Counted from the stretch's first letter, positions 27,867-37,225 are shown. The stretch: DNA of 64,000 nucleotides from Coriobacteriaceae bacterium (GCA_902364645.1 CABJEP010000002.1:1-64000), one strand, 5' to 3'. Numbers and translations: made by a program. Notes: generated from the letters alone by a model not told the origin.

Positions 27867-28469
27867 ATGTCCGTTATGTATCGTGAGCCCAGCATCATAA
27901 AGAAGTCCAAGGACGGCCGTGTTGCCGCTGTCGATATGGCAAGCGAATTGCTCAACAGTCGTGTGCTGCTGCTGGAGGGCGAGGTCAACGATGTGACCTG
28001 CAACGGCCTTATTAAGTCCATGTTGGTGCTGGAACATCAAAGTGCGACCGAGCCCATCACCCTCATCATCAACAGCCCAGGCGGCAGCGTTACGGCGGGG
28101 CTGGCGCTCATCGACACCATGCAGTCGCTCGACTGCCCCGTGATCACGGTGGGTGAGGGCGTCGTGGCCTCGATGGCCGCGGTGATCCTGGCCTGCGGCG
28201 ACCACCGCCAGGTGTACCGCCACACGCAGGTGCTCATCCACCAACTGATGGGCGGCACAGGCATGGCGCAGCAGACCGATATCGAGATTGTGGCCCAGCA
28301 TACAGCGGCCATGCGCGCCGAGCTGGACGAGCTGCTGGCCGAGCATGGCAACCTGAGCGCCCAGGAGTTCCACGAGCTCACCGAGCGCGATTGCTGGTGC
28401 AATGCCAAGCGCGCCCTAGAGCTGGGCCTGGTGGACGAGGTGATTGCGCCCAGCAAGAAAGCGCTCTAG
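27867..28469 (+). CDS. ClpP-like serine protease
   Basis: A 200-aa ClpP-fold peptidase. INSPGGSVTAG is the oxyanion loop, S102 (VVASMAAV) and H125 (LIHQLMGG) are the catalytic pair, and the Asp is probably in TERDCWCNAKRALELG. The C-terminus is short. It lies 109 nt after the VirD4-like gene in the accessory region, so it is a mobile-element or phage-type ClpP rather than the housekeeping copy. A ClpX-like ATPase gene at 46772 could be its partner. AGAGAGGAA precedes the ATG. Confidence 0.9.
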   Translation: MSVMYREPSIIKKSKDGRVAAVDMASELLNSRVLLLEGEVNDVTCNGLIKSMLVLEHQSATEPITLIINSPGGSVTAGLALIDTMQSLDCPVITVGEGVVASMAAVILACGDHRQVYRHTQVLIHQLMGGTGMAQQTDIEIVAQHTAAMRAELDELLAEHGNLSAQEFHELTERDCWCNAKRALELGLVDEVIAPSKKAL

Positions 28470-28543
28470 TGGGGTGCATGCCTTACAAGCACGTTAAACA
28501 GGGCGAATGAGCACGTAGTTGAACAGCCAGAAAGAGGTTGAAC

Positions 28544-29356
28544 ATGAGCAGGATTTGGGATGTCGACGGTATTGAGTGGGAAGATCTGCCCACCGTGAGC
28601 GACCTGCTGTGCGCTGCGGACACAAAGATCCTGGCACGCGAGGTTGCCCTGCGATACGGCGGCAAGCCGGACGACCGTGGCCGTGTCGATAGCGAGCGCA
28701 ACCTAAAGCGTGTCCGCCGCAAGGTCAAAAAGCTGCGCAAGATCGACCCCGAGCCCAGCGACAAGATCGTCCTGTTGCCCAAGCATGTCATCAATCGTCG
28801 CGATGTGGGCCACGGCTTTGGCTATTACGATGTAGAGCCGTGCGCCTTTACGCGCAGTGGCGCGCAAAAGTCAGGGGAGGACGCGTGTGCTGAGGTGTAC
28901 CCGTGGGAGCTGTTCCTACTGAACGAGGAGCCTGCAAGCGTCGTTCTGGGCTATCGCGTATGGCTCGGCGGCGAATGGGACCTATGCGAACGTTATCGCT
29001 TTTTGGCTGTGGCGTGCGCCAGCGCGTTGCATTGCTTCCGCGAGCAAAAGGAGCTGCGCAAGTGTCTCAAGAAGGACGATGCAGCCTGTGACATGGGCGA
29101 GGATGAGGTGATCGAAGGTGTTCGCCAGGACGTGCTGTATCCCGAGGAGGTAATCAACGCAAAGCTCGGCGGCTATTGGGATACGAGCCTGGGGCTCAAT
29201 CTGCCCTGGAAGGACGAGCATTTCGAGACCTGCGTACGGATCGACAGGGCAATCGATGACCTGTTTGCCGAGGAGACGAAGCGCAATGCCGCGGAGCTTG
29301 GGAGGAAGCTTGGGCGTGGGTATGAGGGGTGCGGGGAGTGGTTGGACGGAGATTGA
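28544..29356 (+). CDS. Unknown accessory protein with a decayed paralogue downstream
   Basis: A 270-aa soluble protein, Arg/Lys-rich in the first third and acidic later. I do not recognise a family. Its last 350 or so nucleotides recur in damaged form at about 31331-31690. Start ATG 28544 has AAAGAGG six bases ahead; a TTG six bases upstream is in frame. It follows the ClpP gene by 74 nt on the same strand. Confidence 0.7.
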   Translation: MSRIWDVDGIEWEDLPTVSDLLCAADTKILAREVALRYGGKPDDRGRVDSERNLKRVRRKVKKLRKIDPEPSDKIVLLPKHVINRRDVGHGFGYYDVEPCAFTRSGAQKSGEDACAEVYPWELFLLNEEPASVVLGYRVWLGGEWDLCERYRFLAVACASALHCFREQKELRKCLKKDDAACDMGEDEVIEGVRQDVLYPEEVINAKLGGYWDTSLGLNLPWKDEHFETCVRIDRAIDDLFAEETKRNAAELGRKLGRGYEGCGEWLDGD

Positions 29357-29464
29357 CTGCAAGAGTGGTTCCTGTGAATGATCGGTGGCGGCTCGGCAAT
29401 AAACTGTCCGAACGAAATGATAGAACGATAGCGTAAATAGCACCCGTACTTTAAGGAGTTAACA

Positions 29465-29902
29465 ATGGAAATCGCCTATAAGGAACTGTTTCGTGTAAAC
29501 CGTCCTATCTACGGTCCTGGACCAGGAGGTTTCTTCATTAAAAGATTCAAGAAAAGCGGATACAGCGAGGCTGAATTACTCGATTTAATTTCAGGAATGG
29601 ACTTCTCTCTCGCTGGAGCTGATGGGGACATTAGCCTGGAAAAGAAATGCAAAATAATCGAACGGGCGGTTGCTGAGACGCATTATACGAGCTGGGCCCT
29701 TAGCCTGATTGGCATCATTGCCTCTCTCATGGCTGGAGGATATTTGTCTGCGCTGATAGCCAGTAATCCAACTTTAGCCGAGATTTTCATGGTGCTATTC
29801 CTGGTTGCCTTGGGAATATATGCGTGGTTCCGGTATTGCTTTGAGCGAAATAGGACCGTGCTATTGTGTGCGTTGAATCACATAAAGACGCTTCAACCAT
29901 AG
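29465..29902 (+). CDS. Small two-helix membrane protein
   Basis: A 145-aa protein: a basic and glycine-rich N-terminus (about 15-40), a helical region, then two membrane helices (about 79-97 and 103-121) close together, with a short basic end. No family recognised. TTAAGGAGTT precedes the ATG. It lies in the decayed part of the accessory region and is more A+T-rich than the core genes. Confidence 0.65.
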   Translation: MEIAYKELFRVNRPIYGPGPGGFFIKRFKKSGYSEAELLDLISGMDFSLAGADGDISLEKKCKIIERAVAETHYTSWALSLIGIIASLMAGGYLSALIASNPTLAEIFMVLFLVALGIYAWFRYCFERNRTVLLCALNHIKTLQP

Positions 29903-29925
29903 CCCATAAGGGCGAAAGACTCATC

Positions 29926-30072
29926 AATTACGATTCAAGATGTTGCTTGACGGGACTATCGAACAAGGCGCTGTTGGTCGCTAGCCATATCAAGTCCTGT
30001 ATAGTCTCTGACCCAATGACGGAGCGCCTCGCGCCCGACAACGGATTACTCTTGAACGCATTGCACGATTAC
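29926..30072 (+). pseudogene. HNH endonuclease fragment, copy 1
   Basis: About 147 nt that closely match 32226-32370. They encode the start of the HNH core (CCLTGLSNKALLVASHIK, then DNGLLLNALHD) but nothing before or after. The fragment ends at the ribosome site of the next gene and is a relic or recombination scar. Confidence 0.75.
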
Positions 30073-30086
30073 AGGAAGGAATGACC

Positions 30087-30857
30087 ATGTTCGATCTCAA
30101 ATGCTCGATGCAGGCCCAGCTCGATAACCTATGGCTCAAGCCGGAAGATCTTGCAGGAGGTCTCGGCATTCGCGTCTCGAGCGTCCGAAAATGGCTCGAC
30201 CCCGAGCTCGACTGTATGCCGGTCAAGGATGCCTTCGACTGGATAAGCGACCAGATCGAAAAGCTCGGCGACCTCACACTGCAATGCTTGAATGACGCGA
30301 ACGATTCCTACGAGAAGTTCGGCCAGCATATCGTTCGCTGGTACCGAGATGAAGATCTGCCCGATACTGAACCGGGAGGCCTTTACAATCTCGCGAGCCG
30401 CCTTGCCGCCGACCAACTCGCCGCGAAGGGTATAGAGTGCTCTACTGTCTATGCATCCCGCGGCGGCGAGTGGATCGAGCAGAACCTGGACTTTTCCCCC
30501 GATATCGATCTCAAGGCTGCATTTGCCGCGCAAGCGGACGCCTTGGGAGTACCGACGTCCGAGATCGCGGCAGCATTGGGTATTACAAACCGATCAGTTA
30601 AGGACTGGAAAAACCCCAAGCGGGACACGATGCTGCCGGTAGACGAGGCATGGGACTTTCTGGATGAATACGCCGAGGCGCTTGATATCCGCACGGCCGA
30701 ACTCCTCGAAAGCATGCCGAACCCGATGCCGTACCATCCTATGACTCGCCTCGGAACCCTAACGAAACAGCAGAGAATCGACAACCGTGCGGCGCAGGCG
30801 GCGGCTAGACAAATCATGGGCGACGGTAAGGTCGTAGTCGATTTCGTATATGTCTAA
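30087..30857 (+). CDS. Tandem helix-turn-helix protein
   Basis: A 256-aa protein with an internal duplication. PEDLAGGLGIRVSSVRKWL...MPVKDAFDWI (about 18-58) and SEIAAALGITNRSVKDWKN...LPVDEAWDFL (about 165-205) are alternate copies of an HTH-plus-helix unit. It is probably a DNA-binding regulator. AGGAAGGA lies six bases before ATG 30087, just after the HNH relic. No metal or enzyme motif seen. Family unknown to me. Confidence 0.7.
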   Translation: MFDLKCSMQAQLDNLWLKPEDLAGGLGIRVSSVRKWLDPELDCMPVKDAFDWISDQIEKLGDLTLQCLNDANDSYEKFGQHIVRWYRDEDLPDTEPGGLYNLASRLAADQLAAKGIECSTVYASRGGEWIEQNLDFSPDIDLKAAFAAQADALGVPTSEIAAALGITNRSVKDWKNPKRDTMLPVDEAWDFLDEYAEALDIRTAELLESMPNPMPYHPMTRLGTLTKQQRIDNRAAQAAARQIMGDGKVVVDFVYV

Positions 30858-30929
30858 AGCCGTCCGGCGGCCATAGGCAATTGCACCCTGATGGATGGAC
30901 CGCAGGTGAGGCATGCGAATAGCCAGGCC

Positions 30930-31193
30930 CTACTTCTTCGCATCGCCGCGCGGCTTGTTCTCATCAATCCCGCGCAGGTCGAACTGCTTGCTACCCCGTT
31001 TAAGCACGAGCTGCCAGCCGCACGCATCGCAGATTTTGACGAATTCATCGATGGTGAACCGCGTGTTGTTATGCAGGCGAGTAGACAGGCTACCCTTCTG
31101 CTTACCGGTTTTAACGGATGCATCCTGCAGAGTCATGCCGCAATCCTGCACCATATAACGAATAGCGTCCGATGATCCGATCCGTTCAAGCAC
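30930..31193 (-). CDS. Small XRE-type HTH protein
   Basis: An 87-aa DNA-binding protein with HTH core LQDASVKTGKQKGSLSTRLHNN and a C-terminal basic tail (NKPRGDAKK). It starts with GTG at 31193 after AAAGAGG. A TATAAT -10 lies at 31230-31235 on the same strand. It is convergent with the tandem-HTH gene, 72 nt away. Possibly an orphan antitoxin or small regulator. Confidence 0.72.
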   Translation of the reverse strand: MLERIGSSDAIRYMVQDCGMTLQDASVKTGKQKGSLSTRLHNNTRFTIDEFVKICDACGWQLVLKRGSKQFDLRGIDENKPRGDAKK

Positions 31194-31229
31194 TGAATAC
31201 CTCTTTCAAATATACGATAATATATTTTG

Positions 31230-31258
31230 ATTATAGCCAATCTAGTTTTATTCTAGAA
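31230..31258 (-). promoter_or_regulatory. Promoter of the small XRE gene
   Basis: On the minus strand TATAAT (31230-31235) is 17 nt from TTCTAG (31253-31258). The predicted leader to the GTG is about 30 nt. Flanking AT-rich dyads may be autoregulatory. Confidence 0.5.
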
Positions 31259-31330
31259 GTGGCGTGACAATCGGATACTACCGCCGGTGCCGGATCGCGG
31301 CCCAGATGTATCCGACTAGCCCCCGAGATT

Positions 31331-31690
31331 GCGCTTTTTGGCCGTGGTGTGTGCCAGCGTGCTGAATCGCATCCGCGAGCAAAAGGAGCTGCGCCAGTGC
31401 CTCGAGGGGGGGCGATGCAGCCTGTGATATGGACGAGGACGAGGCGATTGAAGGTGTTCGCCGCGACGCGCTGTATCCCGAGGAAGTAATCAACGCCAAG
31501 CTCGGCGGCTCTTGAGATGCGAGCCTGGGACTCAACCTGCCCTGGAAGGATGGGCATCGGCAGACTTGCGCGCGGATCGACAGGGCTATCGATGACCTGT
31601 TTGCCGAGGAAAAGTAGCGCTGTGCTGCGGAGCTTGGGAAGAAGCTTGGGCTCGGGTGTGAGAAGCGCGGGGAAGTGCCGTTGTCTCAAC
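31331..31690 (+). pseudogene. Decayed paralogue of the 28544-29356 gene
   Basis: The DNA aligns with about 28998-29345 (blocks such as GAGCAAAAGGAGCTGCGC, CTGTATCCCGAGGA and GACCTGTTTGCCGAGGA are shared), but a G-run frameshift near 31407 and several stops break the frame. Only the C-terminal part is present. It marks an old duplication. Confidence 0.8.
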
Positions 31691-31784
31691 TATTCACCGA
31701 CGAATGAGAAAAGGCGGTGAGTGCGGTCTCCTGCATGATTATCCTGGACCTATTGAGTGAGCGGTGCGCGGGCGAGGAGCAATC

Positions 31785-32562
31785 ATGGCCGGCCGTGGAG
31801 ACAAATGGTCGAGGGAAGAAACCCTTGCGGTTCTGTTCCTATACCTCGCCCTGCCGTCAAAAATGGTTGATGACAAAAGCGAGGATGTCCAGGCGTTAGC
31901 CAAGGCCATTGGCAGAACGCCGGGCGTAGTTGCTTAAAAATCTGGAATCTCGCATCTTTCGATGAGCGTCGACGCGCTCGCGGCAAGGTTGGAATGATCC
32001 ATGCAAACAAAAATGGACAAGCTAGTCTGGGCCAAGTATTCCTTTGCTGGAGATGAACTCGTCGAGGAGGCGACCGAGGTTTTCCTTAATCGCTTTGATT
32101 TTGAAGAAGCGCTAAGCGATGAGTTGAAAGAGGCGATTGGCTTTGATTTGCCAGAGGGCGAAGAGCGCGAAGCAATTGTCTCGATGCGAGTGAACCAGGA
32201 GTTCTTTCGAAATACCTTGCTTACCAATTACAATTCAAGGTGTTGCTTGACGGGGCTATCGAACGAGGCGCTGTTGGTCGCCAGCCATATCAAGCCCTGG
32301 ACAGCCTCTGATTCAAAAACGGAAGGACCTGCGCCCGACAACGGTTTGCTTCTAAATGCGCTACACGACAAAGCGTTCGATCGGGGGACTACTCACCATT
32401 AAAAAGGACCTGAAGGCAGTAATGTTCGGCGTGGTCGGACACGAGACGCCTGAAGACAAGTATTTGTGACACTACAACGGAGAGCCGACAACGCTTCCGA
32501 AGCGATTCGCCCCACGAGCTGAGTTTATTGAGTATCACAATTATATGGTGTTTAAAGGGTAG
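31785..32562 (+). pseudogene. HNH endonuclease pseudogene, copy 2
   Basis: Starts with ATG 31785 after GAGGAGC and reads MAGRGDKWSREETLAVL, typical of the N-terminal domain of a family of HNH (McrA-like) nucleases. A TAA at 31935-31937 and frameshifts then break it. The middle 32001-32402 is open and carries the HNH core (CCLTGLSNEALLVASHIKPW); after a shift near 32390 the reading continues to GEPTTLPKRF and YMVFKG before TAG 32560-32562, with another stop at about 32467. It is a recent pseudogene. Confidence 0.85.
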
Positions 32563-32755
32563 GGTTTAACTCGTCTGCTTTCAGTGCGTTTCTCACATAA
32601 TTGCCTTAGCCCTTCCAGCTAAGTCGGTATTGAGGAATGAGGAAAATTCCAGCTAAATATTAGAGTGCGGCGAAATGTTCGCCCGCCGTCTTTTATGCGT
32701 TCTGCAATTCGGTCGCCTAGTGCCTGCCTTTGTTGCACCTGGTGCATGTGGAATT

Positions 32756-33358
32756 TCAGCCGTCTACGTCAGCATCCACGTCGGCTGGAATTCCATTGAA
32801 ATCAAATGGTCCGCGCGTGCGGTCGTATGCAGCCATGATAACGTCAATAGCGTTTACGGCCCCAATTGCTTGGCACAGGTCGACACGCTGCTCTAGGAAA
32901 TCATTAAATCTGGCGCGAAGCTGCTTGGCTGTTGCGTGAATGAAAAAGTCGGGATCTTGTTTTTCGAGTTCGGCCAAGAAGATGGTGTCCAGCCTTGCGC
33001 ATATGGCTTCAATGCGGCGGGATTCCTGGCGGAAGGCGTGGCTTGCCACTTTCGAATTCTTCGTTAGTAAATAATCGAGGTAATCGCTGAGCGATTGTTT
33101 GAATTCGGGCAATAGCTTGTCGTACCGAGATTGAATTGCTCCAGGTGCGATCGCGGGGTCTGGTTCAGTACGTCCAACAATGATGTCTATGGATACGTCA
33201 AATACATCTGCAAGACGCCATGCAGCAGCAAGTGGAATTTTATCAGGCCGACTTTCATATCGTGCGTACGTAGTAAATGGAATGCTCAGGGCCTTGGCGA
33301 AGCTTTTCGCAGACTTGTATCCAGCCTCTTTTCTCAGCTCCTGTAGATTGTCTTTCAT
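32756..33358 (-). CDS. XRE-family regulator with a C-terminal helical domain
   Basis: A 200-aa protein. Residues 1-60 are a Cro/C1-type HTH (LRKEAGYKSAKSFAKALSIPFTTYARYE) and the rest is helical and acidic, of unknown function. It may control the adjacent restriction cluster, which starts 529 nt away on the other strand. A 13-bp palindrome in its promoter region (33424-33462) is a likely autoregulatory operator. The ribosome site is weak. Confidence 0.8.
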   Translation of the reverse strand: MKDNLQELRKEAGYKSAKSFAKALSIPFTTYARYESRPDKIPLAAAWRLADVFDVSIDIIVGRTEPDPAIAPGAIQSRYDKLLPEFKQSLSDYLDYLLTKNSKVASHAFRQESRRIEAICARLDTIFLAELEKQDPDFFIHATAKQLRARFNDFLEQRVDLCQAIGAVNAIDVIMAAYDRTRGPFDFNGIPADVDADVDG

Positions 33359-33423
33359 AGTCGTCGGCTTTCTCTGACTGTGTCTACGGAATAATGCGCA
33401 TTGATATAAATCGATGATAATGC

Positions 33424-33462
33424 ATCAAACATATATTTCATAATCTGATATATATGTTTGAT
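33424..33462. promoter_or_regulatory. Palindromic operator candidate
   Basis: ATCAAACATATAT (33424-33436) is the exact reverse complement of ATATATGTTTGAT (33450-33462), 13 nt apart, in a very A+T-rich region upstream of the XRE gene. It resembles a binding site for the XRE protein. The remaining 33463-33887 contains a short coding-like relic (about 33606-33680, NDWRLLLEEQAVW) and no complete gene. Confidence 0.65.
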
Positions 33463-33887
33463 AATAATTATTAAATTATGAGATAATACCAAATAAAGAT
33501 AATTAATTTATATTGAATTTTACATTATGGAACTATTCGAGCTCCCTGTTCAATAAGAGGTCTTGAGCAAAGACAATGCGACCATCGAGGAGGGGCTTAG
33601 ATTATCAATATCAACGATTGGCGTTTATTGCTGGAAGAGCAAGCGGTTTGGGCGGAAGGGCTCGACTTGAATGGGGCATAAGCGATGTTCACTATACTTT
33701 TTCTGCTTAGTTGCGTAACTGATTTATGCGCCAGTTTCTGGTGTTAATATTTAGCTTTTGCCAATTACCAGAGGTGCGACTGGAGGGTCATATGGTTAAA
33801 TCCATAACTGAAAACCGCTGCTGGGACTATTCGGTTTGTAGTAATAAACGATGCTCATCCCTTGTCTATTATTGGGGGCTTTAGCTC

Positions 33888-35510
33888 GTGAAATACGGTT
33901 CTGTATACACAACGAATTCTCTGGCTGACTTTGTTGTTTCGCTGCTAAAGGTCGAGCGCGCTTCTGCCCGCACGCCGTCTTTTGGCGTTTGCTTGGACCC
34001 GGCATGCGGGGGCTCTTCTTTACTTAATGCCGTTGCACGCGGTGATGTTCGGCATTCGTTACTTTATGGCGTTGACGTTGACCCTGAGGCCATAGAGATT
34101 TCACGCACTTATTCCGAAATAATAGGCTCGGAAATAATTTATAAAGATTTTCTGCGTCCATCTGCAAAGACGGATCCGAAAGCGTATTGGCTGGAGCGTT
34201 TGGCTCGTGTCGACACAATTATTGCTAACCCACCTTGGAGCTCCGACCGTATTTACGATCGTGATGAGTTGCTGCTGCGTGGCTATAAAAATGTTGATGG
34301 ACAGTATGATTGCTACGCCCTCTTCGTAGAGCTTTCCATGGCCATATTACATGCGAATGGGTTTGCTGCCTTTATTCTCCCCGATTCATTATTTTCGGCA
34401 ACAGCTTATGGTTTACGTCGATTTATTGCTACGAAATATGAGATAAAAGTAATCGCGCGTCTTGGAGAAAAACTTTTCGAGGGGGTTCATCGTGCGACAA
34501 CGGTTGTCGTTGTCCGCAAGTGTATACCAAGTGATGCCAGTTTAACAAAGTGCTTCCGGCTTACGACATCGGATAGAAAGGCCGTTTTAGGTGGAGACAA
34601 GACGCTCGAGACAGTTTTTGAAGAACAATATCGCGTTAAACGCCAGATGGATTTTCTAAGAAATGAAGACTGCCTATTTGATATAGATGTGGCAAGTGAA
34701 GATCATGCGGTTATTGAGAGAATTAGGTCTCATGGAGGCAAATGGTCTTTTGACGTTTCTTTCCATCGAGGTGTAGAAATCTCAAAGCGCGGAACCGTCT
34801 TTTACTGTCCGAAATGTGGTGGAGCAAACACCGCGGCGTTATTTTCGGGCCTTGCTCTTAAGCGTTGTAAATGCTGCGGGCGCGAGGTTGAAGTGTCGAG
34901 CTCGGAACTTGAATCCGTCATGCAGTTCAGGCCCGCCGATGGTTTTGTTCCTATATTTGTTGGTGAATCTGTTGGACGATATTCGTTGTCATGCCAACGG
35001 TATTTGAAACTTGGAGTTGAGGGCATTAATTACAAGGACCTTGATGATTATAAGCCCATGAAGATTCTTGTTAGAAAGACTGGGTTAGGAATTAAAAGCG
35101 TTGTTGACGATAGCGGCAGGATGGTAAATCAAGCTGTCTACTTCTTTACCGCAGGCGAAGGGTTGAGAGAGGACGCATTGTACTTTTACAATGCGCTGCT
35201 TAACTCGAGGGTTATTTTTTATTACTACATGAAGCTGTATGGTGAGAATGAGTGGAAATCACACCCCTACTTAACAAAACGGATTCTTCAGGAACTACCG
35301 ATCATCAGATTTGACAACAAAAGTGAACTTCATCATCAAATTGCTGACGGCGCTCGGAAACTGAATCTTCATTACACGGCGGCAATCGATGCGGAACTTG
35401 AGTTGCTTGTTACGCTAGCATACGGCCTTGATAGAAAAGAGGTCGAGCGTATCAAGCACGAGATGGCGGAGCTGCCCGATTTGGGCGCACTGAGGGAAAT
35501 GAAACAATAG
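33888..35510 (+). CDS. N6-adenine DNA methyltransferase with zinc-ribbon insert
   Basis: A 540-aa gamma-type (TaqI/Eco57I-like) methyltransferase. SAM motif I is DPACGGSSLL (about 37-46), an acidic strand GVDVDPEA, catalytic NPPW (114-117), then FAAFILPDSLFSA. A CPKCGG...CKCCG zinc-ribbon (about 305-335) lies in the target-recognition part, and the C-terminus resembles TaqI-type specificity regions. It starts with GTG after TTGGGGGC. It heads a five-gene restriction cluster on one strand with much higher A+T than the core. Confidence 0.88.
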   Translation: MKYGSVYTTNSLADFVVSLLKVERASARTPSFGVCLDPACGGSSLLNAVARGDVRHSLLYGVDVDPEAIEISRTYSEIIGSEIIYKDFLRPSAKTDPKAYWLERLARVDTIIANPPWSSDRIYDRDELLLRGYKNVDGQYDCYALFVELSMAILHANGFAAFILPDSLFSATAYGLRRFIATKYEIKVIARLGEKLFEGVHRATTVVVVRKCIPSDASLTKCFRLTTSDRKAVLGGDKTLETVFEEQYRVKRQMDFLRNEDCLFDIDVASEDHAVIERIRSHGGKWSFDVSFHRGVEISKRGTVFYCPKCGGANTAALFSGLALKRCKCCGREVEVSSSELESVMQFRPADGFVPIFVGESVGRYSLSCQRYLKLGVEGINYKDLDDYKPMKILVRKTGLGIKSVVDDSGRMVNQAVYFFTAGEGLREDALYFYNALLNSRVIFYYYMKLYGENEWKSHPYLTKRILQELPIIRFDNKSELHHQIADGARKLNLHYTAAIDAELELLVTLAYGLDRKEVERIKHEMAELPDLGALREMKQ

Positions 35511-35512
35511 GC

Positions 35513-36556
35513 ATGTATCGCTACATTGGCAATAAGACAAAGCTGTTAGAGCAGATAACATCATTGGCTTCAAATTATCTAAGCCCCGGAGGAACTGTTG
35601 CCGACTTAATGGCCGGGACTGGGTCCGTAGCTGCTGAGTTTCGTCGACTTGGCTACCGCGTCATCGCTTCTGACATTATGACGTACAGCAAGTGGCATCT
35701 TTATGTGCAGCTGCTCATGAATCGTACGCCTTCTTTCGAGGGGCTGAGCGATTTATCGGTTGAACCTGAGTGCCATTACGTGCAAGTGCTAAATTATTTA
35801 AATGAACTTGAACCGGTCGAAGGCTACTTCTTCCGCGAGTTTTCTCCTTCAGGGCTTCCTGCAAATGGATGTCCAAGTAGGAAGTACTTTACATCGGATA
35901 ACGCTGCAAAAATCGATGCAATTAGACTTAAGATAAACGAATGGCGCGATGAGGGTAGGATTTGCCAAATGGAGGAGGCGCTTTTGCGTCACACTCTGAT
36001 TATGGCAGTCAACGAAGTGGCAAATATATCTGGAACCTATGGCTATTTCCTGGCAAATTTTACCGCAAGTGCGAAAAATGCCATCCATCTAGCTCCGGTA
36101 TCCATTAATACTGGAAGAATTGATAATGTGGTTCTTCAGGGCAGGGCAGAAGACCTTGCTGCTGGGGTTACTGCAGACCTTTGCTATCTGGACCCTCCTT
36201 ATATCAAACGCCAATATGCAGCGAATTATCATATTCTTGAAACGGTCGCACGTGGTGACGAGCCTGTTGCTGCTGGCAAGAGTGGGTTACGTCCTTGGCG
36301 CGATCAGTACTCTGATCTTTGTACAAAAACTAAATCAAAAGATTCCTTCGCTAAGATTATCGAGGATATCCATTGCCCTGTTTGTTTGATTAGCTATAGC
36401 GAAGATGGACTCTTTCCTGTCGAGGATCTTTGCGACGTATTTTCTGCTTACGGAAAAATTGAGGTTAAAGAAATTGCATACAAACGTTTTAGGTCAAATT
36501 GCAGTTCGTTGGCAAATGAAATAAAGGAGTTCATAATAGTGCTGGAAAAATGGTAA
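35513..36556 (+). CDS. D12-class N6-adenine DNA methyltransferase
   Basis: A 347-aa Dam-like enzyme. It opens with the MYRYIGNKTKLLEQI signature, has SAM motif ADLMAGTGSVAAEF (about 30-43) and catalytic DPPY (227-230) in YLDPPYIKRQYAANYH. It methylates adenine in double-stranded DNA. The start lies 2 nt after the previous stop, so the two are translationally linked; together they may protect both strands of an asymmetric site. Confidence 0.92.
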   Translation: MYRYIGNKTKLLEQITSLASNYLSPGGTVADLMAGTGSVAAEFRRLGYRVIASDIMTYSKWHLYVQLLMNRTPSFEGLSDLSVEPECHYVQVLNYLNELEPVEGYFFREFSPSGLPANGCPSRKYFTSDNAAKIDAIRLKINEWRDEGRICQMEEALLRHTLIMAVNEVANISGTYGYFLANFTASAKNAIHLAPVSINTGRIDNVVLQGRAEDLAAGVTADLCYLDPPYIKRQYAANYHILETVARGDEPVAAGKSGLRPWRDQYSDLCTKTKSKDSFAKIIEDIHCPVCLISYSEDGLFPVEDLCDVFSAYGKIEVKEIAYKRFRSNCSSLANEIKEFIIVLEKW

Positions 36557-36580
36557 GCACCGATTGAACGAGGCGGTCGA

Positions 36581-37225
36581 ATGTTATTTGTGGATGAGAT
36601 TATGTACCGTCACCTGACTGCCGCTGACTTTCGCAATATCGAAGGTATTAAAAAGCCTGATGGAGGCGGTGGCCAGACTTATATCGACCTTTCCGGTATT
36701 GACCCAAATGAGGCCGTGGAGTTTTTCAAATACTGCCAGATTGACGAAGACAACCTGAAGGCAAAGGAGATTGAAGAGGGTACGCCCCCTTACAGAGTCG
36801 ACCTTATACAGACGGGCGGCGTCGATTGCGAATATAACATGCAGGTCTATAAGCGAAGACCTAAAAACTATACGATTCGCGACCAGTTCAATAATCGTTT
36901 CCCGGGGTGGTCTGTACGAGCCGGTTTTCCTACTATAGTCGGAGAGGGAAAACCATTTTGTGCTGGTGGTTCATATGATAATGACGAAACCGACCCATAC
37001 GTCCAGCCCATCATTGCACATCTGACGATTTATATTGTTAGAACCATTAACCGGTTATATTTTGCTGACTACCTCTCTGATGCTGAAATCCCAAAAGCCT
37101 GGCCTCTTGGTTTTGGTCTCGAAAAGCTCTTAAAAGCAAGCGAAAATGAAAAAGCAGCCGGAATTATCAAGCCCCGTGGGCTCATAGAATTTGTCAATCG
37201 CCGAGAAAGCGTGAGTGCCAAATGA
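36581..37225 (+). CDS. Unknown protein of the restriction cluster
   Basis: A 214-aa soluble protein. No family recognised, no clear PD-(D/E)XK or HNH motif. A glycine run (PDGGGGQTY) and GGSYDNDETDPYVQP are conspicuous. The start ATG 36581 follows GAGGCGG, with ATG 36602 as an alternative. It sits between the methyltransferases and McrB, overlapping McrB by 4 nt. Candidate DNA-recognition or nuclease subunit of the system (inference from position only). Confidence 0.7.
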   Translation: MLFVDEIMYRHLTAADFRNIEGIKKPDGGGGQTYIDLSGIDPNEAVEFFKYCQIDEDNLKAKEIEEGTPPYRVDLIQTGGVDCEYNMQVYKRRPKNYTIRDQFNNRFPGWSVRAGFPTIVGEGKPFCAGGSYDNDETDPYVQPIIAHLTIYIVRTINRLYFADYLSDAEIPKAWPLGFGLEKLLKASENEKAAGIIKPRGLIEFVNRRESVSAK

